This document shows, in pieces, positions 12,801-27,800 of a stretch of 52,762 nt of DNA. Every line of letters starts with the position of its first letter. Position 1 is the first letter of the stretch. The notes beneath the pieces were generated by a model. It worked only from the letters and a program-made list of their open reading frames with translations, did not search any database and was not told the origin of the DNA. The DNA is from Amphritea atlantica (GTDB lineage: Bacteria; Pseudomonadota; Gammaproteobacteria; Pseudomonadales; Balneatricaceae). A program made the translations under genes and the position numbers. The stretch lies in assembly GCF_900111095.1 (NCBI RefSeq), contig NZ_FOGB01000010.1, forward strand, positions 70,840 to 123,601, written 5' to 3'.

Positions 12801-15800
12801 TGTAGTGCTGGCAATCGCATCCGCAATATCAACCGGCTTATTGATCAGAGCCGGGTTGCTGGACTGCAATAAGTGGAAGTTACCCTGCACATCCTGAGTC
12901 GCGCCCTTAAAGGTTATATACCAGGGGTCACGGTTAGTACCTGTCCCCTTGATATTAACATCGGTGATCTTCTTCTCACCGGTCAGCGGATCGGTCAGCG
13001 CTAACAGCGCCGCTTTAATAGTGGCTGCATCATCGCTGCTGTTTAACAGACTGGTCGCCACCCCATCATAACTCAGGGTGTAACTACCGGTCTGACCGGG
13101 CAATAGACTGTAAACCTGAATTTCATTATCTTTACGCTCAAACATCGCGTCGATATCTGGTTTACCCGCCAGCAGGGCAGCACCGGTACCATCTTCCGCC
13201 AGACGTTCCACAAAGGAGCGAATAACAGAGACCGACGCCGCCGTCGCATCATCAACCTCAAAGCGCATAAATTTCTTCTCTGAGGTTTGGGGGGCATCCA
13301 CCAGCTCGATCATCAGCGCATCGCCACCCACAGAAGCCACCCGGGCAACAATACCGGCACCCGCCAGTTTCGACTGGATGGTGGCAGCGGTATCTGTCGC
13401 AGAGACATTGATGTTGCTATCGTAATAGCTGAGCACAAAATCACTCAACGCATTAGTGGCTGAGTCTCTGTGCCGTTCTAACAGCTGATACTGGGTATCA
13501 ACATCTAAGTGCATCAGGTCATCGGCATCATCAGCACCGCGAATTTCAAGCACATCGCTCTCTGTCGCGCCGGTCCCACTATCCATGATATGGATGTTGG
13601 ACTGATCATCGACAGTGCCACTCAGGGTCATCACATAGTTATCAGAACCAAAGCCACCATCGAAATAGGCGCTCTTGGTGAAATCTCTCACGCCATAGTC
13701 GTTACCACTGGCGCCACCGTATATTTCAAACTGCTCAAACACCCCAACTGTTGTCTCATCTTCATTAATGGCGACATCTTTGGTTGGGTCCAGCAAGGAT
13801 TGCTGCTGCCCCGTGACCTTGAAGGAAGCATCCGACAAGCTGAAATTGAGATCTCTCTGCTCTATCAGGGTATCGATATCATTATTATCGACATCGATAT
13901 CTTCGAAGATATCGGTACCACGACCACCGGTAATAACATCATTACCCTCGCCACCATTGATACGGTCGTTGTACTGACTGCCGATCAGACGGTCATCGCC
14001 GTCACCACCGCTGAGGCCCAGATTATCCACAGCCCGTGACAGTATGACCGCATCAGAATTAATGGTGTTGCCCAGAATCGGTTCGTCATTCGGGCTAAAG
14101 CCCGCAATAATGAAATCATCCCCGCCCAGCGCATCGATATTAATAGTGTCGAACTTGTCTGTGGTATCCGACTCATTCGCTTTGCGATCAATACCTCGAA
14201 CGGTAATCGTCACCTGCCGCTCGCTTAAGTGATCCGCCTGGGTGTCATCCACCCGGCGGTGCACAACCTGCACGGTTTCGGTGTTTTTCTTCAGAACAGG
14301 ATTGAGGCTGGCATCAACCAGACCGGTATCCTGTAACTCGTGACCCACAGTAAAGTAATCCCGGATACTGGCATCGTCGCCACCCTCGATTAACACGCTG
14401 TCGTTGGCGTTATCGGTATTGTAGGTCGGGTCTTCAAACCAGTCGGTGCCACCATCCAGAACCGCTTCACCGCCGCCCTCAGGAATGGACCAGGTAGGCT
14501 TCTCGATCATGCGGGGCACATTCTGTTCAATAGTCTGGAACGATGACAAATATCCCTCCGCCGCACCTGTCGGTGAATTCAGCGGCAGGACCGCATAATC
14601 ACCTGCGCCGTTGAGCTCGATATGCCAGTTACCCGCAGCATCTACCCGTTCAATCACCTTGTAGCTGGATGAAATATTGTCAATCAGCGCCTGTACACCG
14701 GCACCACTGAAGTCATATGTCTGGGTGATCGCAAGCGTGGATGAGAATCCGTCTAACGCAATCGTGAAAGGCGTATTGCGGCTTAAGCCATCACCATTGA
14801 CCGTAATCTGAGTCGCATTACCCAACTGGTCAACCGCGTTCCAGGCGGCAAATTTTGTTTGCAGCTCTGACACAACATCCTGCGCCGCATCAGAAGCGGT
14901 CGTTGCAGCGGCTGTCGCGGCCGCTGTGGCAGCGGCAGACGCCGTTTGCAGTGCAGCATCTGTCGGTGCTGCGGCTGCCGCAGCAATCGCTAAAGTCTCC
15001 GCCTCTGCAGCAGCTTCGGCCGCGCTCCTGGCGGCATTCAGCGTGGTTAGATCAACCGTAATGGATGGGTAATCCGGGTGGCTGAATGTTGTACTGGAGA
15101 CTCCCAGAGGCAGCGTCATACTGACATTAATGTCCTGAGCCACCGTTAAGTCTTCGAGTGAACCGCCCCCACCAGGGTTGACCACAATCGCCTGGCTCGC
15201 GGGATTAACGAACTCAATCCGGTAAACGCTGGCCTCATCATACACCAGCACATTCACACCACCGCTGATCAATGCCGTCTGTAAGCCCGCCGCCGTCAGA
15301 TCAGCAGCTGTCAGTTCAACACTGAAATCGCCGTAATACAGATAGGTTCCGGCAACCACATCTGTCTTATTGATGTATTGCTGTTGTTTGTTATCCGCCG
15401 TATTAACATCCGCTTTGACTTCCATATTCTGGATGTTGATGAAGCGATCCATAACATAGTTGGCACCGCTGTTCTGGTCTGCATCCAGAATGGCGACGGT
15501 CCATGGATCATTTTCAATCCCCGAACCTCCGACCCAGACATCGGTAATGGTATCCAGCGATTCCAGATACAACTCCACGTCAAGGGCGCTCATGTCACGC
15601 TGCAAGACCACCGATTCACCGTTATAGGTGAAGTAAGCATGGTCCTGCCAGTCTTCCAGATACAGCTCTTGCGTGGCAACAACCCCATGACTCAGGTTGC
15701 GGGAGAATGCCTCAGTCGTCTGCACCACGGAGCCGCCCAGAGAGTATTGTTCTGCACGCAATTGCAGATAAGCACCCTCTTCGGTTTGCCCGGCCTGCAA

Positions 15801-18800
15801 GAAAGTGACCTGCCACGGATCAGCCGCAGAGCCCGCTCCGGTCACATGAACATCGTCAATGGCATCCAGCTTTTCAAGGGCGGTTTCTATTCCCGCCGCA
15901 CTCAATACACTGATATCAATCGCTTTATCGCCATACCAAAGCGATACCGGGCCAGCGGCCAGGGTTAAATTCTGCACTCGCCCGTTGTTGTTCATCTCCT
16001 GTGACTGGATAACCACCTGATCGGCCACCGCCAGCATGGAAATTTCAGCCAGCTTCATCACTTCATAAGGCGTATTAACCGTATCCAGCGGAGTGAAACT
16101 GATGCTCCAGTCACCCACACCATTAATGACAACAGCAACAGTCGAGGCTCGTAAGCCATCAATAGTATTAAACGCGGCCACAATATCGGCCTCGGTCATT
16201 GTGCTGTTGAGTAATACCCGCTCAGTGCCGTACCAGACCATCGCGGAGTCGGTGCTGAAATTGAGATGCTGTTCACCATTGGTGAAAGTGAACACAGCAT
16301 CTGCAGGGTCGCTCACACCGTCGACATAGCCTGGGTTAGGCAGCGTAGTGTCGCTGGCAGAAACGGCCAGCGCATCGGTGATTTTTTCCACTACGGTCAG
16401 GTTCAGGTCAAAGAAATCGCCATCGGTATCTGTTGTGGCATCCAGCAACTGAATAATCCACTGACCCGGTTCAGAGCCCATGGTAGCTTTCACCGCACTG
16501 ATATCCGGATGGTTCAGCAGCGCCGCTTCTATGGCCGCAGCCGTTGCCTCTGCCAACGACACCTGTACGGTCTCGCCAACCCCATTAACAAAGCTATACG
16601 CGGCCAGGTCCAGGGAGATCTCAACCGTCTGGCCGTTATAGGAAAACTCAGCTTTAAACGCATCGGCCGGTACACTCAGGGCCTGACGGTCATTCCCCGG
16701 GAAAACCACATGATCGGTTACCGTCGAAGAGATTGCCGTCTGCGTGCTGACGGCCGCGCTGCTGTCGACCAGATCAAAACTCAACAGACTATAGTTACCA
16801 TCCGCATCCTTGATAGCATCCAGTATTTGCACCACCCAACTGCCAGCGGTATCACCGGCCGTCACCACTACGTCGTCAATACCGAAATGCGCTAACAACG
16901 CTGCTTCTATCGACGCTTGCGTCGCATCAGCATCGACAGCAACGGTGCCGCCACCGTAACTGACCGAGGTGATTTTGCTACCCGCAGGAACCGTAAACGA
17001 CTGCTCTATATTGGTCGGCAGATTAATATCATCACCCAGCACCGTGGTTCTGGTGATGATTCCGGCCCCCAGGGCGCTGCCACCGACAACAAATTCAAGG
17101 GTATGGAAATTACCATCCGCGCCTTTGGCTGCTTCATCAGCAGCAGGTCCGGACGGGTTATCGGAGAAGCGAATCAGCCAGGGGTTATTGATTGTTCCCT
17201 GACCACTCACACCGACACTTCCAGCGGGAATACCGCTGAGGCTTTCAAGTGCTGCCTGCACCTCTGCGGTTGTCATTGTTGACGATAGCGCAACACCTTC
17301 ATTGTTGTACCAGACAATGCCATTTACATTGACGGGAGCATCTTCGTTGTAGTCCAGTACGTCAAATGCCAGCAGCTGGGCACCATTGCGCGGGACTTCG
17401 CTCATGCTATCGGTGATAGTGGTGACATTCGGGGCGTGATCCGCGTTAGACAGATACTCAGCACCCAACACATCCAGATGATAGAGATACTGCTGCGCCC
17501 GCGTATCGTTGCGTTCAGTCATTGGGCCGCTATGCTTCTGCACGTAGTACTGGTGCGCCAGGATCAGATAGTTACTGTTCAGATCGGTCGTCGCGCCATT
17601 GAAAGTAATCACCCATGGATTGGCTTGCGTACCATGAGTGCTCTCGGTGGCTGGCGCCGCTGGCGTAACGGTGACATTACCCACGCCGATAGCGGTGATA
17701 GACTCCAGCGCTGCCTGCACCTCAGCCGCACTCATACCGGCAGTAATCGTTACTGAGTTGCCCACTGTTCGGCCATCATCGGTTTTCGTGTCATCGTAAC
17801 CGTAAAAGACCGTGACGTTATCCAGTCCGTCCGCCAGCCACAGTTCCTGCTGGTTGTTTTGCGGTGATGACGCCTGATAGTCTGCCACATTAACGATGGA
17901 TTCGAGTATCGGAGCCCCGTTAGATGTGGTCAGGTACTTGCCCCCCTCCTGCAGATCATAACGATAGAAGTACTCGCCCTGACGCACGTTGGTGATATAG
18001 CTCTGAGGTTCTTGCGGTACATAAATCACATGGCCATTGGAATCTTTGACCACATCGCCGTTTTCATCCAACTGCGGTGTTTGTGCAAGGAAGGCGGAGT
18101 AATCCGCAGGATACACCTGATAATTACCGTCGACATCCCGGTCTGGCTGCCATTCACGGGCTTTATCCCGACCCAGCGTGATATCCACACTCAGCAGCGA
18201 GGTATCCATCAGGTCACCGATGGCAATATCGTCACTCTCTTTCTGGGTATCGAGTTTTAACGCTTCGATATCGTCCATAACAATATAGTCAGACGCAAAA
18301 TCGATAGTTAATTTAGCCCGGGTATCCCGTGTTACACCATCTGCTAAGAAGAGCGCAGCATTGAGCTTGCGCAGATCGACATGACTGGCATCGTCATTAA
18401 CGGTGATATCAAAGGTGTCGGTACCCAGACCACCCAGCATCAGCAGATTGGCACCCGCCGCCAGCGGCGCATACTGCCAGACCACGGTATCATCACCATC
18501 ACCGGCATCGACATTGACAGAGCCGGTACCCGCATTAATGATATCGTCTCCGGCATTACCCTGAATATCATTCACACCACCCAGGACAGGGTTACCATTC
18601 TCATCCACACCACCCACGGAAATCTCATCATTACCCGCACCACCTCTGATGGTGTTATTGCCTAAACCACCGTCGATGAAATCACCAAACTGGGTTCTGA
18701 ACTGAGAGTTTTCTTTGGTAATGGTTAACACAGGACCACCCGCACCATCAGTGGGCATACCCTGATCGTTGTAATGCGCGTAAGGGGTACCATCCAATTG

Positions 18801-21800
18801 GTAAATTGGCGTTATCCGCACCTCACCATCCGGGTCGATAAAGGTTGCGATATCAGTGGTAATATCCTCATCGCCACCTTCAACGTAATCGTTACCACCA
18901 TAGGTTGCGATGGTATCGAAACCGTCACCACCGAAGACCCGGTCATGACCGTCACCGGTGAAAATGATGTCGTCACCGGCGTTACCACGGACCGTCAGTC
19001 CGTCATAGGTGAAGTTCTCGCCTTTAACCACCACCTGGTCATTGCCATCACCAGTTTCAATCAGATAGGTATCGTTCGCATTTCCTGCACCGAGATAACC
19101 GGTATCGATGGATATAACATCGTCTTCGATGCCCGCTTCCAATGCGTTACCAGTGTTTGCTCCGCCATTTATATACAGCCCCGCGAGGACCGCGGTATTT
19201 TCAGGATCGGCAATCATCTCAATGAAGTCACTACCGCCACCCAGCTCAACGTCGATGTGATCCACGCGACCATTCAGACGTTTCAGGCTGTAGCGGTCAT
19301 TACCTGATGTACCGGCAATGGTTAAGGTATTTACATTTTTAGCCAGATAGACCTCAGCGACCAGCCCGGTACTGACAACAATGATATCTTCACCAGGGTT
19401 GTTGCTTTTCAGGCTGCGTATACGGTCACGCAAGGCGGTCTCTTCCGCTTTGGTGTAATACTCGGTATCGAGATAACCCTCTTCCGACAGCTTTTGCAGG
19501 GTTAAATCAATATCCGGCGTAATAACATCAACGGTATAGCTATGGGCATCCGCATCGGCTCCCTTGTCATAGCTTAAAATCAGGTTGCCAGTGCTCTGAT
19601 CATCACGTTCCCAGGAAGCGATGTGATCTGGTGCATGATGGATACATTCAAGTTCGAAGGTTGCCAACACCTCATTGACGAAACGGTTGCGTGCTTCAAA
19701 CAGGGTTATCTTAGTCAGACCAGCATCGATACCGACCCACAGGAACGCCTCCAGGAACAGGTTCAGGGTGCCCGACATATCAAACAAACACTGCGGGCCA
19801 TGGGTAATCCGCTCAACCAGCTCTGAACCATAGAGCTTGCCATCACCCACCGGCAGATCATCAAGGAAATTGGTTTCCTTATCGTTGAGATCAAAACCAA
19901 TAATCGCTTCAATACCCCCTTTGACACCCGCTTCAACCAGGCCACCCAGCCCCAGACTGGCGATAACACCCACAGCAGCGCGCAGTGTGACTTCCGCTTT
20001 ATCATCAACGGTATTTTCCAGACCGTGATCATCCAGATAGAAGCCATCAAATAAGCGCCAGGATTCAGCCACATCAAAATCGGTATTCATCCATTCACGG
20101 AAGCCACGGGTATCAAAGCCGAAATCAAAGTTGGTACTGGCCCCGATCTCACCGAAGAAACCGACGTTAAAACCAGGATAAACCGGGAAGGTCTTCTGAT
20201 ATTCAAAAAACAGATCAAGATCAGGCAGGTCGTACCAGAACAGATCGACCTCACCCCGGCCCGTGATAAATTGCAGCAGGCTGGCCGGATCTTCCAGAAT
20301 CGGAATTCTGAAGTTCTTCTGCCCCTGAGGATTACCAAAGGTTGCCCGGTTATTGGTTGGTTTATTCGCGCTGGACTTGCCACCTTCTACGCCATCCTGC
20401 GACGGACCGGCGATAGTTGACGCGTGGGAACCCAGCTGGGCATTACGATCGGTCTCTGATTTTGCGCCGGCGGTATTTTTAGAGGTGACCGGCGCGGAGG
20501 TATCTGTGGCATAGCCTCCGGTCAGATTAAAGTCACCAAAGTCGATATAACCGGCAGATTTTAACGTTTTCGCTTTGTCCAGAAAGTCGATGGTGGCTGC
20601 CAGAGCGGCAATCACTTTCTTCGCAGTATCAACCGTTGTGGCAGGCAATCGAAGGTAGGCAATGTCGAGGATTTTAAGCTTCGCAACGCCCATATCTATC
20701 TCGGTATTAAGCAGATCAATAACCGGCTTAAGTGGCAGAATAATATCGGAGATAGTGTCGAAGGTATCACCCAGGAAACTTTCAAATACCGAGCCCGCAT
20801 CTAAGCGGACATTCTGTAAAGTGATATTCGGGTCGCCAAAGGAGATGCTCGCACCACTTTTGGTAGAGAGGGAGCCGCTGGCTAAATCCTGGTAGTAAAC
20901 GATGGTTGTATCAATAGACGGCAACACATCTGCCGCCGACGTCGACACCTTGGTAAACAACTTCGCCTCGGCAAATGCGTTGGCATTGATGACCAGTTCA
21001 ACTTTTTCGCCCAGCTCTAAACGGCCGTCTGCGGCAACGGTGCCGGTTGTTCCACCAATATCTTTAATATCAAAACCAAAGTGGCCGCTGATACCTGCCC
21101 CTTTGTCGTTGATAACATTCCCGGCGCTGTCGTATTGCAGCACCTTACCGCCGGTTTCGTCAGTCACATCGACCTTTAAGAAGCCCAGAGTACCCTGCGC
21201 GGTAGAACCGTTTTTCAGGCGCGCGTCGACATCCAGAGCGATCTCTTCGCCCTTAGCGTTGATACCTGAGGTATTGAGGAACAAACCAAAATCAGGGCCA
21301 CTGCCTAACGGAGCCATATTGCCTAAGCCGATACCCAACCCCATCAGGTAATCGATTTCAGCAATCAGGGAGGCATCAACATCCAAACCTAATCCGGGCA
21401 TGCCCACGGCAAAATCAACCGGCAGCTCACCATCGACCAACACTCCGCCAAACTTGATATCAAAACTTAATAAGCCATTAGCTGAGAAAGTTAACTCAAT
21501 GTCGTCAGCACTGGTGGGCAAGCGTGTTTTTATCTTGCCATTTTCATCGTACTGAACCGCACCGGAAGCATCTAATAATGGCACCACAAAGGAGAACAGC
21601 GGGCTATTAATCGTTTTCAGCCCGTCATAAAGCCCCTGACGGATTTCGTTCAGCAGCGCTTCAAACACTTTGCCGCCAACGGCTTCAAGATCCTGTAATT
21701 TCTTACCCAGCCCATTGATATAGCCGCTGGCATCCTTTTCACCCAGGACACTGGTCTCAAGACTACGCAGGCTATTCGCCAGATCATCAAACGGCTCACC

Positions 21801-24800
21801 ACCCACCAGCGGCAGTTCGATATTATCGATACCATTGGCCACTTCGTTAATGGCCGAGAATGCGCCTTCCAAACCTTCGCGAACGGTTTTCGGGTCATTC
21901 AACAGATCCAGTAGCAACACGATAACGTCGAAATTCATATTGAATTTCGGCAGGTTGTAATCGAAGGTGCTGACAAAGTTCTGGCTTTGATCGACACTGA
22001 ATGCCGCTTTGGCAAACAGGACATTATCCGCAACGCCATCCGCATCAAGGTCTTTATCTGTGCCGCCCAGCGGCAGTGCCTCAATTGGGAAGAACATCGG
22101 CAGATTAAGACCGGCTGAACCATAAGCCGACGCCTGGAAGCCGTCTTTCACTTCGGTTAAGTCTAAATAGCCGTTACCATTGGCGTCGGCGCCTGGGTTA
22201 CCCATATTGGCGTAAAAACCCAGATCGATATTAGCGCTGCCGTGTTTTCCCAGTAAACCGATGGTCCCTAATGGACCTGCGTCGAAGCCCAGCGCAATAT
22301 CAAGATCATCGACCCCTCCGTGAAGCGATGCATTGATGCCTGTCGCTTCATCAATGTAGAACAGAGGTGTACGAACATCGCTCAGATCAAAACCGAAACC
22401 GAGGTCGAGGCCAGCTTCCGCCCGCAGATCTATTTTCCCGTTCGCTTCAACGTTGATAGCGTCTAATGCACCATCAGGCAGGCCTAACCAGGTGTCGATA
22501 CCCAGGGCATCAATATCCAGCGCCAGATCAAACTGCTTTTCAGCAATCAGATCGAGGTTCAGATCGAAATCAAACGCAGAGTTGGCGTAGCTCATATCAA
22601 CCATGTCGGCGTCTGGAGCAATGCCCAGAGGCGCTAACAAGATACGCAGCTCTTCATTGAGCATATCTTCCAGCTGCTGGACGTTACGCGCCGCATCTCG
22701 AACGGTGCTAACAGCATTGCTAAGGCCTGCGGCAAAACTGACACCGCCATCACCGAGAATATCGGCAAGGCTGGCATCGATTAAGGCGATCTTGTCATAC
22801 AGCACACCATCTTTGATATTGAAGCGCGACAGACTTTCTCCGGTCGTCGATGGATTGACACCGGTGGTGTCGATAAAGGTCGCGCCCGTTATCTCATCAT
22901 CGATAATGGTCTCTATCAATACGTCGTTCGCATCGTAGCTGCCCATTAACTCCCATGATGTCTGGGAGTATGTTTGCACAACACGCACATTGTTCTGGAA
23001 CAACTCAACGCCCCAGAAGGTATCCGAGGTGGCCGTATCTTCCCACTCCAGCAGCGTGATGCCGGTTCCGTCTTCAAGGATCTCGTAGCGGCTGGCCTGT
23101 GGCCCTCCCGCCGGAGAGATAGCATAGCTATCGGTTGCCAGAACAGCGCCAGCCCCCCAACGCTCTTCATAATAGTTGACGACATTACCGGTTTGCTGGC
23201 CCAGTACTTCACGATCGGTACCAACAATATCTTTAAGAAGTTCATCGACCCCACCGATAATCATATCCAGTGACAAGCCGCCTAATGAGAAAACTTCTTC
23301 TAAATTATCAAACTGAACAGAGCTGGGGATACTGGAGAGGAACTGCGACATTGACGCATTTTCTGGCAAGCTACTGCTGCTGGCGGTGATAAACCCAACC
23401 TCATTGCTGAAACCATCCAGCGCACCCGAGAGCGAGACAGGCAACAACACCTCAAAGTGAGCATCGCCCTCCAAGCCAGGCGAGCCCATCAGCGATGCGG
23501 AGCTATCACTCAGCATATCCTGATAATGAAGCACACCATCGAAGCCCATACCGACAGAGGCGCCCACGGATAGCGCCGCATCATTCACCTCAAAACCAAC
23601 GGGCCCTAAATTCACGCCAAAATCGAAGGCTTTTATGAGATTACCGGCAACCTCATCCGCCAGATCAGCGGCCAGAATTTCCTCGGCGACCGTAATGATC
23701 GTAGAGTTGCCATCAGGGCTTAATTCGATAGCCGCAACGGTATAGAGTTCATCGGTATTGCCAGACCCTTGCAGATAGAAAGTGTCGCCGACCATAAGCT
23801 TACCGGCACTGGTGCTTTTTATCGCACCAATATGATTACCTGCAATAGTAATCGTGGCAGGCGTGGTATCAGCAGAACCGGCAGTAATACCGGTAATATC
23901 AATATATTCTTCGCCGAAATTGAAATGCGCATCCAGACCCGGATCACGCACATAGAAGTCACCGTCATCATCAACACCAAAGTTGAACATGAAGTCGATG
24001 CCACCACTGATCACCAGCGGCTGAGACTGAGTAATATCGATAGGCAGGTCAAAGTTAAAGTCACCAAACGAGATCAGTTCATTCAGATCCAGATTGACCA
24101 GTTCGCTGAAGCTTTCCAGTGTCAGGGCAACACTGTACTCTTTTAAATTCGACGACGAGGCGACATTAATAGCAAAACCATCATTCAAGCCGGTGGTTTG
24201 CAGGTGCTGCAGCAGGTCTTTGGTGGTGGCAGAACTGTTGACTTCAAGATAGGCATCAATCGTGTCGACAAACGCCTGCACTTTAGTCTGAATAGTGCCG
24301 TCTAAGTTGGTGACTTTATCACCCAGCAGATCAGACAAGGATAGATCGGTAAACGGAATAGTTGTTGTATCGTCCAGATAGTTATCGATTTTGCTACCCA
24401 GATGCGAAGACCAGGTCGCCAGCTCACCCAGACCGATACTTAACTTGGTTTGATCCGACAAGCTCTTAAAGTGATCGGAGGTCGGCAGCAAGCGCTGCCC
24501 TTTAACCGCCTCTTCCATCATCAGATCGGTGGTGACGAAATCAGGGTGACTCATACCCATCACATGACCCATCTCATGCATCAGCACGGTCAGCAGGTCA
24601 ATGCTGTCATAGGCTCCGTCATCAGTGTCATTGTTTGCAGTGGCGTCGACATACCAGGTCGCACCCGCGGCATTGTCGTCAAGGGTAATGGTGTATTCCA
24701 GGCCATTCGCACCGGCCGCACTGGTCGTCCGACCGATGACATTGCCACCAATGTCTCCGACGGTAACCGTAACATTTTCTAAGTTGATCAGTGCTGCCGC

Positions 24801-27800
24801 AGGCAAGACTGCGGTCCAGCGGGCAATCGCTTCAGCTTTCAGCGCCTCTAGCGCAGCGGCATCAGTGGTCGCATCAATTGTCGCGCCCGTTCCGACCTCA
24901 GCCGTAGTAACAAAATCACCAAAGCCCTGGGATGTTTTAAAGGCAGTCCACAGCCCCTCACCCGAAGCAACCGCATCCAAACCTTTGGTTGCGAAGGAGC
25001 CGTAGGCTTTGACCTCATGTAAAGTGCCGGATTCATCGGTATAAGAGTACGCGGTGTACTCGCCATCGGCATCGGTTTGCGGCGCCGATTGAGTAATTTT
25101 TTCCGAGATAGATGAAAAGTCTAGGATATCTGCCGACCCGGTAGAGAACACCTTATCCTGACCAAACTTTTCATTAAAACTAAAGGTCGCTTTAGCAACG
25201 TCCACTTTAAAGTCGGCCACCAGATCGGGGGCAGTCGTAAACTCAATGCTGAACTTATCATCAACCGCACTGGTTACCGCTACCGCTATACCCTCCAACC
25301 CATTGAGTGCCGTTTCAATATTGGCGAGCGTTGCTGCATTATCAGCGCCAATAGCAAAAGCAGCCTCCAGACGGGCAGGGTCGGGAGTCACACCGGCAGA
25401 CAGTTCAAAATTGGCAAATGACAGCGTAATTAATTCGCCTTCGGCAAAAGAGCTGGCGGTTAAATCCAGTTCAAACAAGGACGAAGCGGTCGACAGATCG
25501 GTGATCACGATACCGCCGCTGTTGCCTCTGAAAATATCATTGCCGGAACCGCTTTCCAGGTTTTGAATATTCTTGTAGTTGGCAACAATAACAGCGCCAT
25601 CCAGGATCGTAGTAATGCCCGATCCCATCTCCAGATTAGCCGTATTCAGAGCAATACCGGTCACATCGGTATAAGCCGGACTGGTAAACTCAATATTGAA
25701 AGTAAAGTTACGCTGATCTTCTGCCGCAGCAGGATCGGGCTGAGTGACATTAACCGTCAGACCCGCAACTTCATTCAGCTTGGTTTCGATCTGTTGCATC
25801 ATCTGCTGATAATCAGCAACTGCCGCAATATTCACTGAAACCGCGCCGGTTGTGCCATCAGGGTGATCAAATGTGAACGTAAACTCACCACCACTTATCT
25901 GATTACCCAGGGTAATCTGATGGATATAGTTTAGCTCGGTACCATCTAATGGGTCCTTCGCCGCAACGGCGGCCTGAACCAGACTATCGCTTGCAGCCGT
26001 TAAATGGGTTGGCGTAAAGATTAACTTCCCGGGGTTATCAAACCGGTCCAGATTCAAAAAGGTGATCGTAAACGTACCCGGCGTCGCCGCATCAGGCGTC
26101 ACACTGACATTATTCACCCCGAGAAAAGACTCAAGCGCAGTTTTAATATTCGCAGCGGTGGCAGTGGCGGTTGCCGCCACGGTAATATCCGCCGTGGTGA
26201 AGCCACCAACCGCTGAGTAATCACTGACGGGCAGTTCAAGGGTAAACTGATCGCCGGCAACCGCATTAAGCGCTATAGACTGCTGCTCATCTCCCTGCTC
26301 CCGCAAGGCGGTACCCCGTGTCAGATCGACAGAATAGTTGTCGGTCTGACCGTCCAGACTCAGGGTGTTGCCATTCTCATCAGTTTCGCCACCATCTATC
26401 GTATCGACGCCGCCCTGACCAATCACAAAGATATTGTCATTGTCGTTACCGACAAAGGTGTCATCACCGCTGGAACCGATCACTTTGGTAAAACCGGCAA
26501 CAGCGTTATTAGACAGGTTGAACTGTGAGTCTGCAGCGACCGCTGCATTGATAAGACCGGACAACGAGTTCCAGCGCTCACCCAGTACCGAGGTCGCGCT
26601 GCCAAACAGCACTTTAGACTCGGCAATCTCACCCCACACCGGCACCTCAACCGCATTCCATAAGGTATAATTAACCCCGGCGGTGCCATCTACTGCCACC
26701 CCGGTAACGGTATCTGAAGCATCGGTATTATTGTCATAATCCTGATAATTCAGGGTAATATCACCCTCAGAAGAGATCACCCCCCGTAAACGGGCATTCC
26801 CGTGGAAGGTGAAGATATTGTCACCACCACCGCCAACAATATTTTCAATCCCTGTGGCAAAAACGTAGTTACCCAGTAAAACGTCGTCAGACAGGGGAAT
26901 ACCGAATCGTTTCAGTGCTGAACCAAAGACCTCGTCCCGGACCATAATAAAATTGGCACCAATGGTTAACAGAGGCACTTCGGCATCATCCCGGCCAATA
27001 CTGATCAGGTCGGTAAGTTCACTAATGTTATCGGTGGTAATTTCCCAGATATCATAATGCAGGGTATTTTTTACATCACTGCTACCCAGTTGGCCTTTAA
27101 GGCCATAGCCCGCCTCGGAAAGATCTAAGGTGTCAAAGAAGTCGCTGACACCTGCGACCTTAATATCGGGGGCTTCAATAACTGCAGTGGCACCCCACAA
27201 GCCACTGAACTTATAGGTATCTGCACCCCAGCCACCGGCTAGCACATGAATACCGGGGGCAACAACATTTTCTGAGAACAGTGAAGGCTCACCGTTGATC
27301 GCCGTGGAAACCACTGCATTGGCAACAAATTGCGCATAAGGGTTAGCAATCGTGTTTTCAATCAGATTACCACCCACCTCAAACAGATTACTGCCTAATG
27401 AGGCATTACCCAACGCCGCAACAGGGTTAAGGGTGGTGTTTAAAGCGATGTTTAAACCGGCGCCGTAGGTTACATTATCGATATTCTGGATGCGCCCGGT
27501 AAAACCTGCCTTCTTACCTAACAGACTGGTTAAAACCGTTTGAGTGAAATCATCTTTGGCATAGCCAGTAAGAGCATTAGCGTTATCGCCAATCACAAGG
27601 CTATCCGTATCGTTAAGGCGGCTGGCAGCGGTGACCTCAAGTATCCAGGACTTAGTCTTACTGCTATCCGGATTCACACTAACCGTAATTTTGTTTGCAC
27701 CCAGCGCCGCATCAAGTGCGCTTTGAATGGCGCCCCTGGTGGTTGCATCGTTCTGGTTAACCGGGATATCAAGGGTGCTGACGCCATTGACAGATAAACG

